From contig NC_054881.1 in assembly GCF_018320785.1 (NCBI RefSeq), positions 43,872,424 to 43,936,423 on the forward strand: 64,000 bases of DNA, in the 5' to 3' direction. Positions within the stretch are counted from its first letter, which is position 1; every line of letters starts with the position of its first letter. Below the pieces are notes generated by a model. The model was given only the letters and a program-made list of their open reading frames with translations, made no database searches and had not been told where the DNA came from. Origin of the DNA: Cheilinus undulatus. Taxonomy: Eukaryota > Chordata > Actinopteri > Labriformes > Labridae. This document shows positions 1-10,700 of the stretch, one piece after another. Made by a program: the position numbers and the translations under genes.

Positions 1-39
1 CTTTACCTCACTAGACTACAGAATCAGACACGTGCAGTG

Positions 40-660
40 GTCTTCCAGGGGTCTCTCTTCTTTATTTGGAGTCAAAACTTGAAAATTGACCAAACCAAAG
101 TAAGATTTGAACCTTTGACCTTCAGAGTCCCAGACAGACCTCTCCTCCTCTTGACCACAGAGACTGACATCTCTAGAAGCCCTCAAAGATTCTTCTTTCT
201 TTCTTTGGACTCAAATCTTGAAAACTGACAAAGTGTTAGGATTTGAACCTGGACCCTGCAGTCCTGGATCCCTCTAGGTGACAGAAAGAGTTACAGATGA
301 ACATCTGAGGTTTTCATTACTTCCTTTGGACAATGGACTTCAAGATCAACCAGCCCCACCTGGATTAGGTTTGAACCAGGAACCTCTGGACTACCAGTCA
401 GTCAGTCTTGGATCACCTTCAGCCACAGGATCAGAGACTTGCTCAAGTTTCTCCAAAGCTTTAGAGTTTTATTTGGATGTTGGACTTTCAAACTCAGCAG
501 TAGTGAATATGAATCAGTCACACAACCTGCAGACTGCCAGGTAATGAGCCAGACGTAGATAGGGTTTCCAAGAACGTTTTCACCTTCCTTTGGTCTCGGT
601 CTCTCCCTAAGGATCAAACACAGGACCTCTGATATCTCAGGCAGTCCTTTATGTCTCTGG
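40..660. repeat. Four diverged ~130-bp modules
   Basis: Similar blocks recur near 60, 200, 318 and 581. Each has a CTTTGGA-type word, then AAATCTTGAAAA-like sequence, then TTTGAACC or a relative. They look like an old tandem duplication. The TTTGAACC words recall a tRNA B box, but no tRNA fold is present. Confidence 0.4.
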
Positions 661-699
661 GCTACTGAGACAGACACTTAGTTTGACATTTTTTTCGGC

Positions 700-1145
700 A
701 ATTTAAGGAAAGATGCAGCCATAATGGCCCAGTGCACACTGCCAAAACAACAAAGGAGTTCATCCGGGGCAAGAAGTGGAAGGTTTTAGACTGGCCAAGT
801 CAACCTCCAAACTTAAGCGTGCATTTAACCTGATAAAGAGGAGACTGAAGGCAGTAACCCCCAAAATAAACAACCAAACCAGGCTGCAGTGAAAGCCTGG
901 AAAAGCTGCAAAAGTTTGCAGTTACTGAAAGTCGTATTCACTTCAATGGCTCACCTTGAAACGTGGTGTTCTGTTACAGATGATTCTATCTTCTCAGCTG
1001 TGTGTCAGATCCAGATGTAAATAGCTGTAAATAAAAGCTGAAATGTTGATCTCTTCTCTCATATTCATCTTTTCATGTCAAACCCAAACATTTTCAGTCT
1101 ACAGCAGAAATAAAGGAGTCACTGTTCCAGTACTTTTGGAGGAGA
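700..1145 (+). pseudogene. Tc1-type transposase relic, C-terminal part and 3' end
   Basis: A plus-strand frame around 742-822 reads KKWKVLDWPSQPPNL. This matches the Tc1 family block DWPSQSPDLNP, in which the Asp after SP is catalytic; here it is Asn, so the site is broken. Shifted frames continue the family text (RRLKA.. and QAAVKAW-like). About 200 bp downstream come the usual tail words (AAATAAAAGCTGAAAT, then TTTTGGAGGAG) up to about 1145. The N-terminal half is missing. This is a dead element. Confidence 0.7.
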
Positions 1146-1431
1146 GTACCTGTGAGCAACCAGGGATTCAAGTCCAGCTGTGCTCTTTTTTTTACTAAGA
1201 AACAGTCGACATTGAACAACGGCTCACGCCAAGGACAGTCTGAATTTCCTCCTTCAAAGTCAATATTTCAAAACCAAGAGAGAAACAAGAAGAGGGTCCT
1301 TTAGATTTCCACAAAGACACTACTTTTGGCTAAAGTTTGAAAGGACACAGCTGGGGTGTTCTCTGCAATATTTAGTCTCCCAAAAACTGTAGCAGACCCT
1401 GTCATTGTGGACTCTCCTGGCCTGGAGTGGG

Positions 1432-1476
1432 TGCATTTATTATATTATTATTATATATTATATTATTATTTATCAT
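1432..1476. repeat. ATT/ATATT microsatellite
   Basis: A run of TTATTATA-type words of about 45 bp, in intergenic sequence. Confidence 0.7.
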
Positions 1477-1845
1477 ATGTAGGACGACTCTGAGAGCGTA
1501 ACTTTGAATAAAAACATGTGGCAGACAGAAAATCTGATAACATAAAATACAAACTCAGTAAAACTCTTTCTGTCATCTTCTTGTCTCTTCTGGTGCATTT
1601 CCAGTAGTTTTCATAGCTTCCATGGTTACACGGATATTTCCTGAAACGGTCCGGTCTTTACGGAAACTTTTTCAAAAAGAAACGGCAATATATGGTTTTG
1701 GTCTCCGTGTGGGCGGGGCCTCAGTCTGTCTGCTCATGCTTGGGATATTTACAACGCCCAAACAACCAACAGTTATAAAAGACGACACTTTGTTGGTAAA
1801 AAGATGTTAACGAGTACTTTCACGTGTCCAGAAAGCTCACAGTTC

Positions 1846-1980
1846 ATTCAGAAAGTATTCAGACCCTCTTCACTTTTTCATTTTATGTTGACAATTAAAA
1901 CGCCAATTTAAATTCAGGTTTTTTCTCATTGATCTGCCTAATGCAGGGTCTTGTATTGATCTAAGAGCTGCGCCCTTTTA
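1846..1980. mobile_element. Tc1/mariner-type terminal fragment
   Basis: The text CAGAAAGTATTCAGACCCTC, followed by CTTCACTTTTTCATTTTATG, is the familiar outer end of fish Tc1-like elements. Only one end is seen, and the transposase is absent here. Confidence 0.55.
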
Positions 1981-2079
1981 ACAGCTTTTCTCCTTCGTTT
2001 GGTCATAAGCATGCTTTCATGGATCCCAGTAGTTCCCTCCAAGGAGGTCATGTGATCCAGAGGGTTTGTTAGATTGTTA

Positions 2080-2255
2080 GCAACATAACTCAAAAAGTCA
2101 TGGACGGATTTTGATGAAATTTTCAGGAAATGTCAGAAATGGCATAAGGAAGAACTGATTAGATTTTGGGACTGATCCGGACCACCGTCTGGATCCAGGA
2201 ATATTTTTAAGGAGTCTTTACTACTGGGAGATAGGGCCAATGGTGGAGGTCTGCG
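2080..2255. repeat. Dispersed teleost repeat copy
   Basis: The GACGGATTTTGATGAAATTT... block, followed by GATCCGGACC and GGAGATAGGGCCAATGG, is a repeat text I recognise from many fish genomes; no family name is assigned. Its last 44 bp recur at 2818-2863. Confidence 0.5.
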
Positions 2256-2817
2256 CTGTTACCACGTTACACCAGGAGATGGCGGACATGAGTCAATCCC
2301 AGCAGCTTTTTTGGGTGTGTTTCTATTCAAAGTTTTAGAGTTTATAGAGTTTGAAAGACGCACGCCCAGTCGAGGAGACGAGTCGGAGCGTAACAGAGAG
2401 AAAGAGCGAATTGTAGCGAGAATACTCACAATGCTGAGAGGAATAGAGGAATATTCACCTCTGACATGACTTCCAGTGTCCGGTGGGACCATGGGTGAGA
2501 CTGTCAGTGAGGCAGGCGATACGTCCGCCATGACTGTCCAGACATAGAGGAACCAATGCTTTGCCTCACCATGCCTTCACCCCGCCGGGGAGGGAGCAAT
2601 GGGCGAATACCGTGGTGGGGGTCAAAACACCGCGAATAGTGATGGAGATCAGGAAGGACAAACATCACGGAGGTAGAGACGTGGTCGCAGCCTAGAATAG
2701 AAGCCATCAGAGAAAAGCACAGCCAATGGTGGTGGAGGCTACCTCGTGATGTCAGAATATGCAAATTAGATGAATGAATTTACTCCCATCACAAAGTTTG
2801 GGTCATACTGAAGGTGT

Positions 2818-2863
2818 TTAAAGGAGTCTTTACTACTGGGAGATAGGGCCAATGGTGGAGGCT
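2818..2863. repeat. Second copy of a 44-bp repeat end
   Basis: Nearly identical to about 2207-2250 (AGGAGTCTTTACTACTGGGA and beyond). The two copies bracket a 570-bp segment without a supported gene. This fits a local duplication or recombination of the repeat end. Confidence 0.6.
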
Positions 2864-3039
2864 TTTCTAGTTATAACTGTTTGAGCGGGATGAGGTCTGC
2901 AGACTTCCTCCAGTAATAAAACATAAATCTAACCTTGTTGGTTAAATTTACTTTTAAATCATCAAAATGGGAAAAAAAAAAGATTCGATAAAAAGTGAAG
3001 AATGTGGGAAATAATATGAATTTGTTTCTTATTTCATAT

Positions 3040-3480
3040 TTTCTATTTAGCATCTTAATTACCACTTAAACTTTTTATCTCATATCTTAACCTTTTAGAA
3101 TGACATTTTTACATTTCAAGTCATATTATGACTTTTAAAACTCATGATTTGGAATTTTATCTCACATTTTGACCTTCTAAACAAATCATGTTGCCTTTAT
3201 TGGGTCACAATTTCAGATTATATCTCTTATTTTTACCTTTCAACTTATAATTTTGAATTTTATCTCTTATTTTGACCTACAAAAAACATGATTTTAAATT
3301 TTATCTCATATTTTGACCTATAAAACTCATGATTTTGAGTTTCTATATCAAATATTTTTCTTTTAAAAACTTCATTCTGACTGTTAATGTTGGGTTTTGA
3401 CCTTTTTGACTAAAAGTTTGACTTTCTGTCTCAGCTTTTGAGCCTTTAAATGTATAATTTTGACTTGTTTAATCTGAGAA
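3040..3480. repeat. Diverged AT-rich tandem repeat
   Basis: TTTTATCTCATATTTTGACC-like words recur about every 45-60 bp, separated by ACTCATGATTTTGA-like words. It is highly degenerate. The rest of 3481-4173 shows nothing recognisable. Confidence 0.5.
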
Positions 3481-4173
3481 TCATGCATCATCAGTAGTTT
3501 TCCCAGATTTCGTTCCTGTTGTAAATCAGACAGTTTTTGGTTGAATGTTGACCCCATTAGGCTCTCGGGTCAGACCTAAATTCAGACTCTGGCCCTGCTG
3601 TGGCTGAGTGTGACACTCCTGATGCAGACCAAACGTGGAGCGTGTTCTGGTGTTTTAAATTATGGTTAGAGTTTCGCCTCCACACCAGCGGGACAGAGGC
3701 TTCCTGTTTCCACGTGGTTCCTCTGGACCTCCAGATACTCCAGACCACTGGGAGGGAATCTCCTCTAACTTTGCAGAAATGTCCGCTCTGAGTGAAGGAT
3801 GAACTGTCGATGGTTTGAAGGTCAGAGGTCAGAGGTCGTCATGCTCATCTCTTACCTGTGAACGAGATATTACTAGGACACTTTGCACAGAAGTCCACCT
3901 CGACTCAAGGATGGCCTGTGCTCATTTTGGAGTTGAAAGGTCGAAGGTCACACCCGCCTGAACCCTTCCTCTTGGCCCACCATTGTTCTGTAAAAGTAAA
4001 TCTTGCAGAGGCATCAGCAGCACCTATTAAAACCTCCCCTCTCAGTTTCACCCTTTCATTGATTTTATTAGTCAATCCTGGTCGATTTAATCTGGACTTT
4101 TTATGTAATAGACGGAGAAAAACTGCGAGACTTGTGTTTTCTGATCATTATTTAATTTCCTGAATGTAAAATC

Positions 4174-4179
4174 TTTATT
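4174..4179 (-). terminator. mapkap1: Candidate mapkap1 polyadenylation signal
   Basis: AATAAA on the minus strand lies about 440 nt after the stop codon and is followed by T/G-rich sequence. The 3' UTR would be about 4160-4620. It contains no clear repeat. Confidence 0.5.
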
Positions 4180-4620
4180 TACAGACATTAAAAATGTGAC
4201 AGTTTGTGTTAAATCTGTTAAAGATGGCGGACAGAAGCGGGAGATTAGCATGTAGCTTTGATTGGATGAACAGAGCGGAGCAGAAGAAGCTGAATGATCC
4301 ATCCTGATCATGGAGGCAGTGAATGAAGAACTGACGCTGACAGGCAGCTCAAAAGCGTCCCAACTTTTTCTGTAAAGTCTTTCTCCGTCTCCGTAAAAGG
4401 ACGAGGAGCTGGCCGTGGCTCGTCTTCACTCGGTGACTCTTCTTTGAGGCGTTTGCGCGGCGTCTCTTTTAGCTCCGTTACCCGCTCTCTCTCGCTCCGA
4501 CCCTCCGTCAGTCTCCTCCGTTAGCCCGATGCTCTCTGTGAGTGAGACGTTCGGCCCCTTTAAGCGTCCATCGGCGTTTAAATCAAACGGACAGACGGCG
4601 TGCGAGCGTCTTCGGCCTGT

Positions 4621-4743
4621 CTACTGACCCGTCTTCTTCTCCTTCTGGAAACTGAAGCTGGTCCTGCGGCTCAGTTTTCTCTGTTTCTGGGCGAAGTAGT
4701 CGGCCCGAGAGGAGCTGGCCCGGGACTCCAGGATGTAGTTCAC
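4621..4743 (-). CDS. mapkap1: mapkap1 coding exon 11 (stop codon exon)
   Basis: It encodes the last 40 residues: [20 protein letters not shown] followed by a basic tail ending EKKTGQ. The TAG stop is at 4623-4621. This is the expected SIN1 C-terminus, and no residues are missing. Confidence 0.95.
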   Translation of the reverse strand: MNYILESRASSSRADYFAQKQRKLSRRTSFSFQKEKKTGQ

Positions 4744-7700
4744 CTGGAGGGACAGACACGACTCTTCATCATCTTTAGAAGTTTTATTTATCAGTACTGA
4801 GTAGTGAAATTACTCCCTGAACAAGCCCTGATCTGCCCTACAGTCACAGTCAAACCCAGATTATAATCTCACAGGTGGACTTCGTAATCCTCAGACTGTT
4901 TTAGGGTTTCTTCCTGAGGTAAAAACCTCTAAAATCATCAGTCTCTCTTTCAGTCCTGCTAGCTGGGCTCTCAGTCTACCCTAGTGTTGACAGTAGTGAA
5001 GTACAGACCCACTCTTTATTATCAGACTTTAACAAAGCTAACAGTCAGTGATTAGTCCCTGATTTTCTACTGATGCAGGCTGAACGTTTGCTGTGATCAG
5101 GAAGAGCTGCTCTGTAACAGAGCTGTGGAGATGCATCAAACAGAAACTACAACATAAAACATTAAATCACCTTTCTGCTCCATCTGAGTGGATGTTTCTA
5201 CCTTCAACAGTCTCTGAATGAGTCCAGACTAACTTAAATGTGACCAGTAATAAAAGAGAGCCGTTTAAAAGTGGCCCCAACACTCGCAGCTCTCACCTTC
5301 AGCACGATCTCGTTGACCGTCGCAGCATCAGACTCAAAGTAGAGAGGCTTGTAGTCATGGTTACTGAGATAGGTGAGTTTGAAAATGGCATGACCTGAAA
5401 GACAAAGAGGAAACATGTTAAACAGATCAGAAATAACGCCGTGATTAAGACGATCGGCCTTCTGTGACGTCTACAGAGTCAGCTAAGAACTCAGAGACCG
5501 AAGTCAGACACAAACACCACTCTGTGGAGGTGTCTGCACATCTGTTTCTACAATTACGCCACTAATAAGAGGCAGACGACTACACAAGGGTCCTGCTGAT
5601 CAGCTCCTTTAAACATGCTGGAAGATTCCGGGCCTAAATCCAGAAAGGCTGTCTCTAATGTAAACGTGTGTGGAGGATATACAGGGATGTATGGAGGGAT
5701 GCCTTCAGGATAGAACGGTGGATCTAGGGCTGATATCGTCCTAAATAAGGATGCACAGCTGCATATAGAGGGTGTCTGTGTGCTGGACTCACTCGGGCTC
5801 CTCTCCTCGACGAGGTCACAGGCACAGAGGTGGTCAGAGTCGATGGAGATCGGTTTCTGTCGGATCCAGAACTTGGTACTGGCCTTCTGATTGGTGACAG
5901 GATCAATCTCCACTTTCTCTCCTGAAATGCCTGAAAAAAGAGGAGAAACGTGTTTCACATTTATGATTTATGACTTATTAGTGTGATAATTATCTAGTAG
6001 ATCGGTTTAAACCCGCTGATGGAGAACTAGTCGATCTTTGATGGTGAACACAGCAGTCAGGCATCCATTAACTGATTATACATCTGTTTTATCTATCAGT
6101 TTATTTCTAATCATGAAAACCCTCTGAGCCTGCATGGGTTTGTCTCCCCCTGCTGGCCTCTTCATGCAGGACAGGCCTGGTCCTGGTCCTGGTCCTGATC
6201 TAACTCAGTATAAAAGAAGAGTGTTTGGGAGTTCTCTTATTTTAAAATTGTTAGTTTTTTATAAAAAATAGCAAAAAAACAAAAAATTTACCCATAAAAA
6301 GTGGGTTTGACAGGTTATTTGAGAATTCAAAAAATGAATAATTAATTATTTCATCATTATTTTCAATTCCCCCCATTTTAACTGAGGAATATCATCTTAA
6401 TTGACATTTATCTTAACGCTTGAGTTTCAATAAGACAGATTTTTATCCCTAGATTTCTGTCACTTTTCTGTTTATTCCACCATAACACATGAAAATGATT
6501 CTGCTGTGAATGATAAAAGAAAAGCAAATAAAAAGTAATGAAAATGGTGGAGTTTTCATCATCTAAACCTCAAACTAATAAAATCACATCTTAATAACTC
6601 ACTCCATTCTTCCAGTTCAAATGTACTGTACTTTCACTCCCATATTTAAAAACAAGCTTTTATTATCTATTTAATGAAAAACATCTGTTCATGATTTCTT
6701 GTGTTAATGCACTGCTGCTGAGTTGTCCTGGAAATTGTGTATTTTTGTACATCATCTTGTGTAGAAAACCTAGCAGGACTTCTAGGAGTATTACTGCATA
6801 CTCTGCAAATCTCTAGCTGAATACTGTGTATATTAAAGGTCACAAACTATGCAAAAATCACCTTTTCAGGCTTTCTAACAAAAACATGTCTGGCCTGTCG
6901 ACCCCCCCCCCCCCCTTAAGAAAATGTGTGCTGAAACATGCTCTCAGGTTTTCCCCTCATGATGTCATGTGGGGAGTTAGCCAGTTAGCCAGCTGCTTGG
7001 AGGAGGCTCAGGAGAGCCACGAGGGGCGGAGTCAGAGAGCTCATTAACATTTAAAGCCACAGATACAGAAACAGCTGGTTCTGAGCAGGGCTGAAACAGA
7101 GGGGCTTTAGACATGCAGACATCAATACTGGAGTGTTTTATAGAAACAAGCTTCACAGGCATGTTTTAGTACCTCTGAGACTGATATTAACTTGTCTCAC
7201 AGGAGTAGAACATGTGAGCTGTAATGTGCATTGTTGTGAGAGCGTTGTGTACCTAGCTGGACGTCCGTGGTGAAGCGCAGCTTGTGGATCATGCTGATCT
7301 TGAAGGACTTGTAGTGGTGACTGCTCAGCATGTCCTGGACCGTGGTGATGTCGATGGGAGGGTCTTCTTCTGAGCTCTCCTCACCTCTGGAGCCTGAGGA
7401 AACGGGATGGAAAACGCATCTTTATATCCCCTATCTGTTGTAAATTAACTCAAAAGTTTCTGTTTTAACTGTGATAAGGCAGTGAGTTCATGAAAATCAG
7501 ACGACTGCCACAGTTGCTCTTGATTCCTCCTCAGAGGTCACACTTCAGACTCGGTTCTCTCCTACCCTGATTCTGCAGACGTGCAGGAAGCTGCATGAAA
7601 CACTCACTCTCTATTTCCTGGTCCGTTGGATAATAGTCTTGGGCCGATTTCTAATTCTCCTACTACACTAGCAGTGCGTACTGATTTGCCCAAAATGTAG

Positions 7701-10700
7701 TATGCAGTATGCAAACAAATGCGAAAGTTGCAGTCTGCCAAAAATACCCGGATGACGTACAGATTCAGGAAAATTTCACAGTATGCATCGGACCAGTCTG
7801 CTTCGCCTACTGTTACCCACAATGCAAAGCGCCAGGTCAGAGTTCGTAATGGCGGAGAGCGGCGAAAATTTCACAAATGGAAGTGCCACTTTTTATCTTT
7901 ACCTTTTTAACATGTACTACAGTGAAGCAAGTTGTAATAGGGCCGCTGTTGTTTTTGTTCTGCTGTTACGGCTCCTAACAGCCAGAAAGGTGCTGTCAAG
8001 TGTCTTTCACTGCACTATACATGCTAAGCTAAAAACAGCGGCGATAACAATCCCCCAAAATCAAATAAAAACACTTCCCAGATTTTTTCCTGTACCTAAA
8101 TGGACGGAAACACTGTAGCGTCGTTTAATATTGACCAGGGTATGACATACTTCTGTATACCGGAAACCAGCTAAACCGGGCCAAGCGTGCTACACAGTAA
8201 CATCCGACTGGCAGTCATACTGCATACTACTGTTGAACACAGTACGCGGTGTGCAGTACATACTGCATACTGCGTTTGGCAGGAGTATGTAGTAGGTCAG
8301 TTCAAAAACAGCCTTGGTCTTGCATGCTGATTTTCAAACACATTAAAAAATATTTCCTTCTTTTGCACGGAAACAGCTTCTCCAACATTAAATATTTCCT
8401 CTTTCTGGAAGAACCTGCAGATAAGCCTCTGTACACTCTCTTTACTGCTGACTCTATTCAGAACTAACCACCATCATTGATCAGCCATCGTAGCGTTGAA
8501 GCAGCGTCACCAGCCAGGTTACTTACTGTTCTCTCTGACCAGACAAAACTCTAAGGTGCTCTGAGTCTCGAGTGTGGAGTCCAGGTCTACGGCGACGTTT
8601 GGCTCCGTCTGCTTCTCCAGTCGGTACATCGGACCTGATGGAGGACCAAGGTTAGGAGGACCAAGGTTAGGAGGACCAAGGTTAGGAGGACCAAGGTTAG
8701 GAGGACCAAGGTTAGGAGGAAAAGCATGAAACAGACATGAAACTGTTTGTTGTAAACTTGCAGAATCAGTTGGATTTTCAGTGAGGCCTTCCTCCTACTT
8801 CCTTATCTACCTGCAGCCCAGAGGATGAAACTATCTCTGCTGCACAGATACCATGGTTTTAAAGGGACAGGAGACGTTCAGGGCTGATGTTACGGCTCTA
8901 CGCTCAGACCAGGACCCCATAGCTGGGTAAGGTTGCATTCACATCTCCAGCAGACTGTGCTCAGGTACGCATGGATCATGCTCAAATAACCTCTGCACGT
9001 GGACTCAGGCATCTCATCTGAATTGTGTCTGCTCTGGGTTTAGGTCTACCTGGATCTGGGTCCAGGTCCTAAATGTGAATCCAGCCTTACCGTTGAAAAA
9101 CTTCAAGACTTAGAAACAAACTGACCCTGCAGTAGTAAGACGTCCTGATACATAAGGAGGCAGTAAAGGCCCCATCTCTGTCTAAATTCATGTTTTCAGT
9201 GCGTCTGTGACGATTTTACTACGACTGAAGACAGAAATAAAGATTCTGACACAGAAACTCTGCAGAGACGTCGTCCTTGTGTGAAGAGGAGAACAGTAAA
9301 TAATCAATACTCGTCTAAATGTAAATGAGACTACAGGCCTGTCCATGCTGTCTGAGTGGGTTTAGTTATATTAATAACATTTTTAATGCATGGCTCCTCC
9401 TGAGACAGGATGAGGAGAAGAAACAGACACAGGACTCAGCTTCAAACGCAGAGAAACGGAGAAACGGAGCGCGTTTTATCTGATGTCTCAGGCGTTCTGA
9501 CGGCATCTCTTCAAACTAAAATAAAGCTCAGCTCTTATTTTGTTTTCCACAGAGAATATTCTGAAATAAACCTCCTCCCTGCGACAGAGCCGACCCAACC
9601 AGAGAGAAAAACTTTACTTTATGATCTTAAAGGTCTTGAATGAGGTAAAGGATACCTGTGTGATTACCTGAGCCTTTCTGGGAGCCTTTCCTCTTCTTCA
9701 GAGCTTTCTGGAGGATTTCCTTCATGGTGACCTTCAGACTGTCCACGGGGATCAGAGAGAAACCATGAGCAGCGTTTCTACCGGGACAGAGGGAGGGAAG
9801 GAGTTATTCATTTCTCTCTGAGATTACACTGACACTGGAAAGGGTTAAAAACATTCAGTTACTGGGCAGAAGCTGCCAAAATAAGAGCGTTTAAATCTAG
9901 TTACCCTGTTTTACTTAAATAAGATCTGAATGATTAATCCTACTGCTATAACTAGCTACGTGTCTGCACCGTTGCTAAGTTCATACTTGGAGTGTCACAG
10001 ATCTCTGCAGAGTCAGGACTTGAGGTTAAAAACATGTTAGTGGTGAGAAGAACGAAGCCTGGGCTTCAGCAGGAGAACCAGAAATGCCACATCGTTAATG
10101 TGAGAATAAAGGTTTTCGATCTAAACTCACATTCTGACAAACAGCGACTGTCTGGAGGCCAGACCCGGGGACGAGTATTTCTCCACCAGGGCCAGCGTGC
10201 TGAAGCCAAACTTGTGGATCGGCTCGTTGGAGTCCAGAGGAGGAAAATCCGTGTCGACCTCGCCGTCGTCCTCGGCGATGTGGAGGCAGTACGCGTTCAC
10301 ATTCTCGCTGTGGAGAGGGATGGGAGAAGAGTTAGTTACCCAGACTGCCGTGGGGTTCTGAAGCTCACCGCGTCTGTACTGACTTGAGTTTGGGTTCTCG
10401 CCCCTCGCTCGTGTACTGCCAGCAGATGAGTCCGATGAGGTCGTGGACGCGGGCGTTGGCGATGGTCACCACCGTCATGGGATGAAGTTTCTCCTGAGCC
10501 ATCTGCATGGAGAGGTAGACGTCGATCTTCTTGGTAGCCGTGGTTCCGATGTGGCCCTGAGAGGTGAGGAGGTGGAGCTCCATTCAGTAACAGACGCTGT
10601 GAAGAACACTCAGGATAAAGACTCACATCAAAACGTGTCAAAGCTCACCTTTCCGTCAAACTTGGAGTATTCGTTGAAGGGGTTGTTGAGCTGCTGAGGA

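Noticed and set aside
40-660. tRNA-derived SINE suggested by TTTGAACC words
   Set aside because: No A box, no cloverleaf and no tail were found. The motif alone is not enough.
3858-4163. 101-codon plus-strand open frame
   Set aside because: No domain was recognised, and it ends next to the likely mapkap1 3' UTR end on the opposite strand. Length is within chance expectation.
7783-8118. 111-codon frame inside the 672-bp MITE
   Set aside because: It does not resemble a transposase, and the element looks nonautonomous.
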